This document shows, in pieces, positions 11,433 to 19,264 of a stretch of 20,242 bases of DNA. Position 1 is the first letter of the stretch, and each line of letters opens with the position of its first letter. The notes under the pieces are model-generated. The model worked only from the letters and a program-made list of their open reading frames with translations, did not search any database and was not told the DNA's origin. The DNA lies in the IMG/VR virus record IMGVR_UViG_3300034407_003447, positions 1 through 20,242 of that record; one strand, written 5' to 3'. Source of the stretch: a virus. The translations under genes and the position numbers were made by a program.

Positions 11433-12661
11433 TGGTAGATACAAGCAGGTTAGGAGAAACCCCTACACCTAACATCATTAATGAGTTAGTAAAAGATGAA
11501 GAAGTGGAAACTATAAGTTTAGGAGAATCAAAAATATCAAAAAAAGATAGGGATCTATATGATATATCTGTTCAAGGACTTGTAAGAAATATGAATCAAA
11601 CATTTTATAGAAAATTTAAACAACAGTTAGGAACTGATATAGTTCCTGTATATGCACAGTATGTAAAGTCAGGAAACTTAAAAGGAATTAAAATATTTAT
11701 AAGAAAAGATTGGTTAAAAAAGAAATATGAAGCAAATTTATCATTTGCTGAATGGTTAATTAAAAAAGGAAAACGAAATTTAGCAGTTAAACTTGAAGAA
11801 TGGGAAAAATCACCAAGTCAACAAAAACCACATTGGATAAAACGTGAATGGAAAAAATGGCAAGAAGAAGGAGGAATTAATTTATTGTTTGAACAGTCCC
11901 AAAACAAAGGTGTTTTTGCTTTTAAATCAAAATACGATCGTGTATCTGAAATAACTACAAAAGGAAAAAGTGGTAGAATACAAGGAGAAGTGAAACAGCT
12001 TTATACTAAACCATTAAAAAGTGCAGATTTTGAAAAATTAATTGATCCTGAAAATGAAGATTTTATATTTGGTGATAGAAACGTTAAAAATTATTTCTCT
12101 TCATCAATGTCAGATGAAAAAGAACGAAAAATATATCGTGATGTTATGAAAGGGGTTTTAGATGAATATTGGAAGATATATGAACAAATACAAGCAGTAG
12201 GATTATCAACTCCTGAAGGACTTGAAAATGTTGAAGCACTTACAAATTTTGAAGCAGATTTTCCTAATATAGAAAGAATAAGAAAATGGTTTGTTAAAAA
12301 AGGTATTTATCAAAATAGTCCACAGTTTAGACCATCTAATAGATACTATACATTAGAAAAATTTAATGAGTTAAAAACAAACACTCAAAGAGCAAATTTT
12401 ATAGATAGAGCAACTTTTTTGATTGCAAATTCAATATATATTAAAAATAACAATATTAAGGTTCGTGCAAATTCTCAAAGTGGAGGTAAAAAAGTACCGA
12501 TATCAAGAGCTAGAGCATATAAAAAATACTCAAAAGACAGAAATAAATATAGTACTGAAAGGGTAAAACAATATGAAGGTTGGAAAGTTGATAATAGAAA
12601 AATTGCATCTTCATTAAAACGAACAATAAATAGGCAAGATAATAGGAAGAGGAGTAGGTAA
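11432..12661 (+). CDS. Basic protein in the tail-completion position, 409 aa
   Basis: I do not recognise it firmly. It is Lys-rich throughout, with an ordered early part (DLYDISVQGLVRNMNQTFYR, about residues 42-61), Trp-containing basic helices (HWIKREWKKWQEEGG), a helical middle and a very basic C-terminus ending DNRKRSR. In siphovirus-type gene order, the slot between adaptor and tail terminator holds an HK97 gp10-like tail-completion or head-closure protein. The stretch IERIRKWFVKKGIYQNSPQF (281-300) followed by helices to about 345 faintly resembles the C-terminal part of that family. It is over twice the usual length and very AT-rich. A one-base overlap couples it to the adaptor gene; no Shine-Dalgarno site is seen. 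Confidence 0.5.
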   Translation: MVDTSRLGETPTPNIINELVKDEEVETISLGESKISKKDRDLYDISVQGLVRNMNQTFYRKFKQQLGTDIVPVYAQYVKSGNLKGIKIFIRKDWLKKKYEANLSFAEWLIKKGKRNLAVKLEEWEKSPSQQKPHWIKREWKKWQEEGGINLLFEQSQNKGVFAFKSKYDRVSEITTKGKSGRIQGEVKQLYTKPLKSADFEKLIDPENEDFIFGDRNVKNYFSSSMSDEKERKIYRDVMKGVLDEYWKIYEQIQAVGLSTPEGLENVEALTNFEADFPNIERIRKWFVKKGIYQNSPQFRPSNRYYTLEKFNELKTNTQRANFIDRATFLIANSIYIKNNNIKVRANSQSGGKKVPISRARAYKKYSKDRNKYSTERVKQYEGWKVDNRKIASSLKRTINRQDNRKRSR

Positions 12662-12663
12662 AT

Positions 12664-12673
12664 CTATATAATA
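12664..12673 (+). promoter_or_regulatory. TATA box for the tail-terminator gene
   Basis: CTATATAATA centred about 25 bases before the ATG at 12694. Confidence 0.65.
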
Positions 12674-12693
12674 TAAGAGGTTTATATTAAATT

Positions 12694-13110
12694 ATGGGTA
12701 ATTCAACAATGTATACTACAGGTGAAGAATTAAAATCTCTTATTAATGATAGTTGGACTCTTTCTAGTCAACCTCAAGTGTCTTTTAAATGGGAAGAAAA
12801 AACCACTGGATTTATGGACGATAGAAGAGATATGATATTAATTACGCCTACCACTGAAAACCCACAATATTTTAGTCTTTATGGTCAAGATTTTTTTCAT
12901 GAGATATATTTGACTATAGAAATACACACTTTTCAAAACATAGATCATAATCAAAATATAGTAAATGAGGTGTTTAGAATAATTAAATCTAACATAAGAG
13001 GAACTGATTATGTGGATCTTATGCTTCAATCATCATCTCAAAATAATGATTTATATAGGAATATATTCAATCATACAATAACTGTAAGGTATAGAAAACT
13101 TAATCCATAA
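12694..13110 (+). CDS. Tail terminator/completion protein, 138 aa
   Basis: Small alpha/beta protein. The central strand-helix unit FFHEIYLTIEIHTFQNIDHN is followed by a helix NEVFRIIKSNIRG and a final strand IFNHTITVRYRKL. This pattern, a strand of type hxhxIxIxTx followed by ...NEVxRII, fits tail-terminator or neck proteins that cap the tail tube and dock it to the head, and the position immediately before the tail tube gene is where they are found. Length is typical (120-200). It has its own TATA box, and its stop codon abuts the next promoter. Assignment is by pattern and synteny; no catalytic residues are expected. Confidence 0.6.
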   Translation: MGNSTMYTTGEELKSLINDSWTLSSQPQVSFKWEEKTTGFMDDRRDMILITPTTENPQYFSLYGQDFFHEIYLTIEIHTFQNIDHNQNIVNEVFRIIKSNIRGTDYVDLMLQSSSQNNDLYRNIFNHTITVRYRKLNP

Positions 13111-13111
13111 T

Positions 13112-13119
13112 ATTTATAA
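13112..13119 (+). promoter_or_regulatory. TATA box for the tail tube gene
   Basis: ATTTATAA centred about 26 bases before the ATG at 13141, starting right after the preceding stop codon. Confidence 0.7.
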
Positions 13120-13140
13120 GTCAATAGGATAAATAAAAAC

Positions 13141-14130
13141 ATGGTACGAACAGGTGCACATACTTATGTAAAATATGGTTGGGAAACAGGTTTTGCAACA
13201 ATAGGACAAGCATCAGATATTACTAAAAAATTCGGATTACAAGATAGATTATCAAGTTGGACACTAACAAATAATAAAGTAGATTTAAATAAACTTAATC
13301 AAAATACAGTAGATAAATATGCATACGGTCAAGAATCAGGAACTATGTCAGTTGGATTCACATTATCCAATCCTTGGATATTTGGAACCGTTTTAGGTGC
13401 ACCAACAAAAACAGGTTCAGGATCACCATATACTTACACTTATCCACAAAGTTCAGGACTTCCTAAATCCCCTAGAACAATACAAGTGGAAGTAGGTTAT
13501 GATGGAGCATCAGCAGATATCGTGAGAACAGCAAAAGGTTGCCTAGTTAATTCATTTTCAATTAACGCAGCAGTTGGTGGACTTGTTGATTGTACTGCTG
13601 ATATTACTTATGGTAAAGAATCAGCACCATCTACATCATTAACTTCAGCACCATCATTACCAAGTGTAGAATTTCCATATACTTTTGCACATGCTGAATT
13701 AACAATAGGTGGAAATGTAGTTGCACAATGTCAAGATGCAAGTGTCAATATTTCACAAAATACAGAATTACTTTATGGCTTAAATTCACATCAAGCAGTA
13801 GATTCATTTAAAAGAGTTTTATCAATGACAGGTTCATTTAGAGCATCTTTAATTAATAAAACATTATTTGAAAAAGTACTTGAACAAATTAAAGCAGGTA
13901 CAGCAGGTGCTTCAACTTACAGCGAAACTGTTGGTGGAAGTCCAGAATTCAAATTAACATTTATTAAAGACAATACTAATGAAAAAATTGAAATTACTAT
14001 GACAGGTTTAGGTATTAATGAATATTCAGTAACAGGTATTGAGCCAGTAGAGCCAGTATTTGAAGAAATTACTTGGACAGCAAAAACAATTTCAGTAGTA
14101 GCAAAAAGTACCGTAGCTGCTGAAGAATAA
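13141..14130 (+). CDS. Major tail tube protein, 329 aa
   Basis: Tail tube proteins stack as hexamers to make the DNA conduit. Here two beta-rich halves can be seen: residues 1-160 with GTMSVGFTLSNPWIFGTVLG (61-80), YTYTYPQSSGLPKSPRTIQV and a strand pair GCLVNSFSINAAVGGLVDCT (128-147); and 170-310 with PYTFAHAELTIGGNVVAQCQ, DASVNISQNTELLYGLNSH and a long strand-rich end. The NSFSINAAVGG-like hairpin and the FAHAELTIGG...VNISQNTE pattern are typical of siphovirus and haloarchaeal tube proteins. Position between terminator and chaperone agrees. Length is larger than lambda gpV, consistent with a duplicated or decorated tube fold. No contractile sheath gene is next to it. Confidence 0.8.
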   Translation: MVRTGAHTYVKYGWETGFATIGQASDITKKFGLQDRLSSWTLTNNKVDLNKLNQNTVDKYAYGQESGTMSVGFTLSNPWIFGTVLGAPTKTGSGSPYTYTYPQSSGLPKSPRTIQVEVGYDGASADIVRTAKGCLVNSFSINAAVGGLVDCTADITYGKESAPSTSLTSAPSLPSVEFPYTFAHAELTIGGNVVAQCQDASVNISQNTELLYGLNSHQAVDSFKRVLSMTGSFRASLINKTLFEKVLEQIKAGTAGASTYSETVGGSPEFKLTFIKDNTNEKIEITMTGLGINEYSVTGIEPVEPVFEEITWTAKTISVVAKSTVAAEE

Positions 14131-14139
14131 TAACAACAC

Positions 14140-14148
14140 TTTTATATA
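14140..14148 (+). promoter_or_regulatory. TATA box for the tail-chaperone gene
   Basis: TTTTATATA centred about 24 bases before the ATG at 14168. Confidence 0.65.
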
Positions 14149-14167
14149 GATATCATAAATATTCTAT

Positions 14168-14575
14168 ATGATAAAATCATTTGAAATAGATTGGGAAGGT
14201 AAAAAAGAAACTGTTGAATATGAAGATGATATTACTTTTGGTGAATTAGAAGCTATTCTAAATAAATGTCTTGATATGACACATGTAAATGAACCTAAAG
14301 TTAATTTACCATTATATAGACAAATGATATTAACATCAGTTATAACAAAAGCACCTTTTGAAACAAAAGATACAGCAGCAATTAGAAATCTTAAAGCAAG
14401 TGTTGCAAAAACAATCATGAAGGAGGTCATGAAAGACTACCCTTTAGCAAAGTATCTGGAAGAGTGGGTGGAGACTTTCGTGGGGGAGGATATACAAGAT
14501 CAACTGGATCAATATACTACTTCTTCGCAAGGGAATTCGGTTGGGACAAACAAAAAGTCGACTCCCAACAAGTAG
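14168..14575 (+). CDS. Tail assembly chaperone, gpG-like, 135 aa
   Basis: It lies between tube and tape measure genes, where almost all long-tailed phages carry a chaperone that coats the tape measure before tube polymerisation. The N-terminus has strands (SFEIDWEGKKETVEYEDDIT) then helices (FGELEAILNKCLDMT; AIRNLKASVAKTIMKEVMKD), matching the small gpG fold, and the C-terminus is low-complexity (DQYTTSSQGNSVGTNKKSTP). A second reading frame overlaps its end in the -1 phase (open from 14395 to the stop at 14644-14646), the arrangement of a gpG/gpGT frameshift. Composition from about 14415 to 14570 is richer in G and C than flanking DNA, consistent with two-frame coding. Confidence 0.75.
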   Translation: MIKSFEIDWEGKKETVEYEDDITFGELEAILNKCLDMTHVNEPKVNLPLYRQMILTSVITKAPFETKDTAAIRNLKASVAKTIMKEVMKDYPLAKYLEEWVETFVGEDIQDQLDQYTTSSQGNSVGTNKKSTPNK

Positions 14576-14646
14576 GATATCTTAACATTATTATATCTGA
14601 ATATAAGGAAGAAGCACGCAAACAAAGAGTAAATTTAAATAAGTAG
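14168..14646 (+). CDS. Frameshifted tail chaperone, gpGT-like fusion, about 159 aa
   Basis: If ribosomes slip back one base in the 14395-14575 overlap, translation continues in the -1 frame to the TAG at 14644-14646. The -1 frame encodes TGSIYYFFAREFGWDKQKVD then a helical end (VGYLNIIISEYKEEARKQRV), which resembles the T domain of phage chaperone fusions (a short acidic/aromatic segment with GW followed by helices). This frame is not preceded by a good start codon of its own; a GTG at 14464 is possible but has no TATA box or convincing Shine-Dalgarno site. The best slip site is G GGG GAG at 14482-14488, where a GGG-decoding tRNA re-pairs perfectly. The fusion would be about 106 + 53 residues. 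The T domain binds the tape measure or tube in lambda. Confidence 0.65.
14482..14488 (+). other. Candidate -1 ribosomal slippery site
   Basis: Frame-0 codons GTG GGG GAG give the heptamer G GGG GAG. The P-site GGG pairs fully after a -1 shift; the A-site GAG would mispair at one position (GGA), so it is not a perfect X XXY YYZ site. No strong downstream pseudoknot was identified by eye. Confidence 0.45.
14633..14641 (+). promoter_or_regulatory. TATA box for the tape-measure operon
   Basis: ATTTAAATA centred about 26 bases before the ATG at 14663; it overlaps the last codons of the chaperone -1 frame. Confidence 0.65.
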
Positions 14647-14662
14647 CACGGATACGATATAT

Positions 14663-16384
14663 ATGGTCATTCCTACTGATGAAATGGAGATGGAAGCTTA
14701 TACTAAGTATTTAGAATTTTTCAAAAAGAAAATTGAATTACAAAGAGTTTCATCAATTCAAAGACGTAAAGAAGTAGCTGATTATGAGCACATGCTTGTA
14801 ACTCAAAGACAAATGCAAAGAACAATGACTAGATTGTCAGGTGCAGGTGGTGCTTTAGGAAGCGTGATGAATTTATTACAAGGAGTAGGATCAATGAAAG
14901 TTGGCAACTATCAAAGACTACAACAGTTAAATAAACAAGGTACACTTACTTCTCAAGAAAGAAAAGAAAAACTCATGTTAGAAGGTAGTGGAAAAACTAA
15001 TGCAGTACTAACAAGATTAGATAATTTGTTTGAAAAGACATTTGGTGGTGATTCTAAATGGAATCAAATGTTTGGAGGTCAAGGTAAAATGGCAGCAGCA
15101 GGTATTGGAATGGGTGCAATAGGAGCAGGAATAGGATTATCATCAAAAATTATTGATTCATCTCCTTTAATGCAACAGATGTTAAAATTACTTAATTTTG
15201 GTATTATGCTTATACTTAGACCTATAGGTGATTTCTTTGCAATGTTATTTAGACCTATATTGATACTTTTATTAAGAAAATTCATTATACCATTTTATCA
15301 AACTGTTTATCCTTGGTTTATGAACAATGCTAGAATGATAAATGATGTGGTTAGTAGTGTAGAAAGTATAGGTGAAGATATTACTAAAGGTGTTACAGAA
15401 AGTGCTAAGGTGGCATCAGCAGGAATTTCAAAATCAACTACTGCATTAATTACAAAAATAGCACCTAAAGCTTTTGCAACAACAATTAAAGAAACTCCTA
15501 TACCAAAAGCACCAAAAGATGCAGTAAGTCCAAAAAGTGTTGTTACTACAACTAAAACAATAGCAAAAACTGCAACTGCCACTGAAAAAATTATAGCAAA
15601 TGTAGGTAAAGCAGTAAAAGTAATGGATACAATATCATCTGCTCCTGCAAAGATAATAAAAGCAAGTGTATCTCCGTTGTTATCAGCAGCAAAAACTGTT
15701 AGTAATGTAGGTGTTAATCTTGCTACTGTAGGTCAAGCAGATAAAATAGCTAAACAAACATCAAAAGTTACTTCACCTGCTGTTAAATCATTACAAACAG
15801 CTTTACAAAAATCAGGAATGATGGCAGCAGCAAAAACAAGTTCTAGATTTATACCTGTTGTAGGACAAGCATTGTTGGCAGTAGATGCAGCAGGTTCTCT
15901 TATGAAACAATTTGCTAAGCCTCAATATGACATGGTACGAGACGGTGCATTAGGAGTAGGTAAATTCTTTGGAGATGATAAAGGAACTTATACTGAACAC
16001 GCATTAGACTTTTTAGGATTTGGTAAACAGTCAACTGCTGAACAAGTAACAGGAATGGCAGGTGGAATAATGGATTTCTTTACTGGACACAAAAGAGATC
16101 AGAAAAAGGAAGGTGCATTTGGATTAGGTGGAATATTTGGTATGGCTAATGGTGGAGTTATCAGAGAACCAATTAGAGGTATAGGTAGATCAGGACAAAA
16201 ATACATGTTTGGTGAAAGAGGATCAGAAGCAGTAATACCAATGAATAGAATAACAAATGATGCAGGCGTAACATTAAACGTAACAGTTAATGGTAGCATA
16301 TATTCAGATAAAGATATGCTTAAATTCCAAAGAACAATAATGAAAGCAATAGAGACAAGTAGTACGAGGAAGGCTAAACTATGA
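14663..16384 (+). CDS. Tape measure protein, 573 aa
   Basis: The tape measure sets tail length and is threaded through the tube. Evidence: an N-terminal coiled-coil-like region (about 10-60); a Gly/Ala hydrophobic patch (AAAGIGMGAIGAGIGLSS, 144-161); strong membrane-like helices (MLKLLNFGIMLILRPIGDFF and AMLFRPILILLLRKFIIPFY, 173-212); a long Ala/Lys/Thr/Val-rich helical stretch; and the C-terminal signature ANGGVIREPIRGIGRSGQKY with FGERGSEAVIPMNR (495-529), the GGI..EP...GE.G.EAV.P motif common to tape measures. At roughly 1.5 angstrom per residue it would measure a tail of about 86 nm, short to medium. Its stop overlaps the next ATG (ATGA), with Shine-Dalgarno GAGGAAGG upstream, so the next two genes are co-translated. 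Confidence 0.85.
   Translation: MVIPTDEMEMEAYTKYLEFFKKKIELQRVSSIQRRKEVADYEHMLVTQRQMQRTMTRLSGAGGALGSVMNLLQGVGSMKVGNYQRLQQLNKQGTLTSQERKEKLMLEGSGKTNAVLTRLDNLFEKTFGGDSKWNQMFGGQGKMAAAGIGMGAIGAGIGLSSKIIDSSPLMQQMLKLLNFGIMLILRPIGDFFAMLFRPILILLLRKFIIPFYQTVYPWFMNNARMINDVVSSVESIGEDITKGVTESAKVASAGISKSTTALITKIAPKAFATTIKETPIPKAPKDAVSPKSVVTTTKTIAKTATATEKIIANVGKAVKVMDTISSAPAKIIKASVSPLLSAAKTVSNVGVNLATVGQADKIAKQTSKVTSPAVKSLQTALQKSGMMAAAKTSSRFIPVVGQALLAVDAAGSLMKQFAKPQYDMVRDGALGVGKFFGDDKGTYTEHALDFLGFGKQSTAEQVTGMAGGIMDFFTGHKRDQKKEGAFGLGGIFGMANGGVIREPIRGIGRSGQKYMFGERGSEAVIPMNRITNDAGVTLNVTVNGSIYSDKDMLKFQRTIMKAIETSSTRKAKL
16366..16373 (+). promoter_or_regulatory. Shine-Dalgarno site for the 16381 gene
   Basis: GAGGAAGG inside the end of the tape measure gene, 7 bases before the ATG at 16381. 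Confidence 0.65.
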
Positions 16385-17301
16385 CTGGCGTAGAAATACA
16401 GTTGTATAAAATACACCCTGAAAAATACACCAATTCATCAAATGATGCAGTAGATGAATATAGAATAGACAAGTTTGTAGCCAAGACATTTGAGTCCATA
16501 GGAATAGATTTGAACACACCTATATCACCTATGCCTTTACCTGAAGACAGATCTACAGAAAACATATTGGTGAAAATGGAAGGTAACTCACAACAGGTAA
16601 GATTTGGTTGCAGGTTTGATGGTAACTTAGTTGAATTAAGCTATGTAGAAGATATAGATGAGATAAGAACAGATGCAGGAATTGTAAATGTAGATACTGC
16701 CCTTGATGGTTCAGCATATAATTATGATGCAAATATTATAAACGAAGATGATAATATACAGTTAGTACAAACATTTTTAAATAACTTTGAATCAAGATCC
16801 ATAACTGACACATTCGTATTAAGAATAGTAGACAAGTCACAGTCACCTGAAAAGATTCTATTTTCAGGTGGTGGATCAATTCAATCAATCAATACATCTA
16901 CAGATTCATCTTCTCCTGTAGTTTGGAATGTCAACGTGGACTTTTTAGTAGGAAATGTAATATCAATATATGATGCCGATGTGCCTGAAGAGGTAACAGG
17001 TTTAGAAGTAAGTGTACCTTCATCGGGAAGTATAAAATTCAGATGGAGTGATCCTGCAAGAGAAGGTGGATCTGCGATTACTAAGTTTTGGTTTGTTTGG
17101 CAAGACACATTACTAGGTGTATGGAACTCCCTTAATTCTATCACATACGCAGCAGCACAGAGTACAATACCTGCAAATGAAACCAAGTACTCATACACAT
17201 TAACATCTTTGCCTACAAATAAAACTTACAAAGTATATGTGGTTGCTGAAAACACGGCAGGTGTAGGTGCAATATCAGAGATTGTCAGGGTTGGGTTATG
17301 A
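16381..17301 (+). CDS. Distal-tail protein with C-terminal fibronectin type III domain, 306 aa
   Basis: Residues 1-195 form a beta-rich domain (ENILVKMEGNSQQVRFGCRF, 60-79; DTFVLRIVDKSQ; VVWNVNVDFLVGNVISIYDA, 180-199). It follows the tape measure, the usual place of a distal-tail (Dit-like) ring protein. From about 201 there is a fibronectin type III domain: PEEVTGLEVSVPSSGSIKFR, WSDPAREGGSAITKFWFVW, YSYTLTSLPTNKTYKVYVVA and ENTAGVGAISEIVRV contain the usual Trp, Leu, Tyr and NxxGxGxxS marks. Fibronectin type III domains are common in phage tail tips, and may bind cell-surface sugars or proteins. It shares ATGA overlaps with both neighbours. No own promoter is needed. The Dit assignment is from position; the fibronectin call is strong. 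Confidence 0.75.
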   Translation: MTGVEIQLYKIHPEKYTNSSNDAVDEYRIDKFVAKTFESIGIDLNTPISPMPLPEDRSTENILVKMEGNSQQVRFGCRFDGNLVELSYVEDIDEIRTDAGIVNVDTALDGSAYNYDANIINEDDNIQLVQTFLNNFESRSITDTFVLRIVDKSQSPEKILFSGGGSIQSINTSTDSSSPVVWNVNVDFLVGNVISIYDADVPEEVTGLEVSVPSSGSIKFRWSDPAREGGSAITKFWFVWQDTLLGVWNSLNSITYAAAQSTIPANETKYSYTLTSLPTNKTYKVYVVAENTAGVGAISEIVRVGL

Positions 17302-19202
17302 GATCCTTTGTTAAACTCTTAAAAGAAAACACTCAGGGTTCAGCTCAAGTAACTTCTGTTGTTCCTTTGGATCATGCAGAAATATCAAGAGATGGTTTGA
17401 GAGCAGTGGATTCTGGTATGTTTACATGTCCTTCAAGAATAGAATCAAATATAGGAGATGAATACAAATACATACAGGATATAGCAGATGCAACACATTT
17501 GAGAGGTGCTTACTTGTTTCAAGGTTCATGCCTTGACGAAAGTGGATATAACAACGATCCTGTAAATCAAACACATGCAACAATATCTGGTTTTACAGAT
17601 TATGATGGATTGGATTATACATTAAATACTGCTACAAATAAATTTAAAAATTTTTATGGTGCAACTGCAACAACTAATGGTAAAGGTGCAATAATTCCAA
17701 ACAAGTTTCTTAAAGATGGTATTACTAATACATTTGACTTTTCAGGAGATTTTGACATATTTTGTTGGGTAATTGCTGATGATTCCAATGGATCTAGTGG
17801 AACAATATTTTCAAAAACTAACAGTTCTACTGAAGGTATAAGAATATCATTAAATAAATCTGGAAGTCAATACTATGCATCTGCATATATTCATACTACC
17901 AATACAGGAGTCACTTCTAAGTCATTTTCTACAACAGGTAATGACGGTGGTTCTGCATCATACGTTCAAGCTGATGAACCATGTCTTATAAGACTACAAA
18001 GAAAAGGCATAACATTTAATTTATGGTTAGTTAACGGTTCAGAGTCTATTCCATTTGGTTCACCTAATGGAACTTATACTGGAACTACTTCATTTCCAAA
18101 AAGCAAAGGTTCTTTTTCAGTACCTACTGACGCAACTATAGGATCACAAGCAAATGGATATAGTGGTAATACGGTTACATCTGTAACCAACAAGTTTGGA
18201 GGTAAATTACAATCTATAAGAATATACTCTAACGTACTTGAAACATTTAGTTCCAATCAAATATTTTCATCAAGACCTATACCATTGATTATGAAACTTG
18301 CAGGAACTTTATACAAGTTGGAATCTGGTATAGATCAAAAGAAATTATATGTAAAAGGATTTGGTAAAGTAATAATAGACACATTGGTAAGTGCAGAGTT
18401 GTTAACATCTGGAACTGCAACAGGAGAATATTATCAGTATAGTGGATCAAGAACTTTAACAAATTTTACAAATGCTACTCCTATAGAAATAGTAAGAGCA
18501 ATATTTGCTAAACTCAATGCTGCACTTTCACTAACACCTACTTTCAAATTAAGTGTAAGAGATCTCACTACTGTGTCAAACGTATTAAATACTTACAAAG
18601 CCGAAGGTAATTTTTTAGAAATTGTTGATCAATTAATGACAATAGTTGACAAGTCATTTTATGTATCACCAAGAGGAAAATGTATTATAGAAGATCAAGA
18701 AATTGATTTGACTGGAACATTGAAGTTTGGTAAAAAATATAATATAAGTGCAGATGGATTTGATGATACTTTGACTGTAAATGACTTGTATGTATCTACA
18801 AGAGCAGGTGGTAATTTCAATGTAATACATACAGATGATTCAACGTCTATTAATCTTATAGGAATATATTCAAAAAGAATATTGGCACCTCAGATTACTG
18901 ATGCCACGGCAGCAACAAATTTTATGAATAAATTTATTGCTAAGCATAAAGATATTAATTCCAGATATACCATAATTGCCCCTGCTTTGATAGATTTTGT
19001 CAGAGAAAATTTCAAGATAAAAGTCACAAATACAACTAAAAATCTTGATGTTGACAGTACTATAAAATCAATAACTTGGACTTATCCAGAAGGAAAAACT
19101 GTAATCGAAACAGGTGACTTTTTATTAGATGCTTTTGATATAGAAAAGACTTCAGCAGAGGCAATTCAGAACTTAGTTACTGACACAAATCTAAACCCAT
19201 AA
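17298..19202 (+). CDS. Tail hub/tip protein with an inserted LamG-like domain, 634 aa
   Basis: Residues about 60-320 look like a LamG/concanavalin-like lectin jelly roll: HLRGAYLFQGSCLDESGYNN (67-86), FDFSGDFDIFCWVIADDSNG (146-165), the strand-turn IRLQRKGITFNLWLVNGSES (231-250), and the closing FGGKLQSIRIYSNVLE. The C-terminal half (330-634) resembles a baseplate/hub protein (gp27- or tail-lysin-N-like): IVDQLMTIVDKSFYVSPRGK followed by CIIEDQEIDLTG, repeated beta segments, and a final YPEGKTVIETGDFLLDAFDI. It follows the fibronectin gene with an ATGA overlap. A lectin-like insertion at the tail tip suggests host-surface recognition. It is the last gene of the tape-measure operon. The domain calls rest on pattern; the hub assignment is less certain. 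Confidence 0.65.
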   Translation: MRSFVKLLKENTQGSAQVTSVVPLDHAEISRDGLRAVDSGMFTCPSRIESNIGDEYKYIQDIADATHLRGAYLFQGSCLDESGYNNDPVNQTHATISGFTDYDGLDYTLNTATNKFKNFYGATATTNGKGAIIPNKFLKDGITNTFDFSGDFDIFCWVIADDSNGSSGTIFSKTNSSTEGIRISLNKSGSQYYASAYIHTTNTGVTSKSFSTTGNDGGSASYVQADEPCLIRLQRKGITFNLWLVNGSESIPFGSPNGTYTGTTSFPKSKGSFSVPTDATIGSQANGYSGNTVTSVTNKFGGKLQSIRIYSNVLETFSSNQIFSSRPIPLIMKLAGTLYKLESGIDQKKLYVKGFGKVIIDTLVSAELLTSGTATGEYYQYSGSRTLTNFTNATPIEIVRAIFAKLNAALSLTPTFKLSVRDLTTVSNVLNTYKAEGNFLEIVDQLMTIVDKSFYVSPRGKCIIEDQEIDLTGTLKFGKKYNISADGFDDTLTVNDLYVSTRAGGNFNVIHTDDSTSINLIGIYSKRILAPQITDATAATNFMNKFIAKHKDINSRYTIIAPALIDFVRENFKIKVTNTTKNLDVDSTIKSITWTYPEGKTVIETGDFLLDAFDIEKTSAEAIQNLVTDTNLNP

Positions 19203-19234
19203 TAAATTTTACTGTTTGGATTATTGATAATAAT

Positions 19235-19243
19235 ATTTAAATA
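19235..19243 (+). promoter_or_regulatory. TATA box for the tail-fibre genes
   Basis: ATTTAAATA centred about 26 bases before the ATG at 19265. Confidence 0.7.
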
Positions 19244-19264
19244 CTTCAATAATAAACATATTAC

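Noticed and set aside
14407-14413. A AAA ACA as alternative slip site for the chaperone frameshift
   Set aside because: The second codon mispairs after slipping and the resulting extra peptide is unlike known T domains; kept only as a second choice.
14464-14646. Separate gene starting at a GTG in the -1 frame
   Set aside because: No TATA box or convincing Shine-Dalgarno site at the right distance, and position and phase match chaperone frameshifts.
16099-17198. Minus-strand open frames opposite the tape measure and fibronectin genes
   Set aside because: Shadow frames: repetitive composition mirrors the real genes and no promoter or start signal is present.
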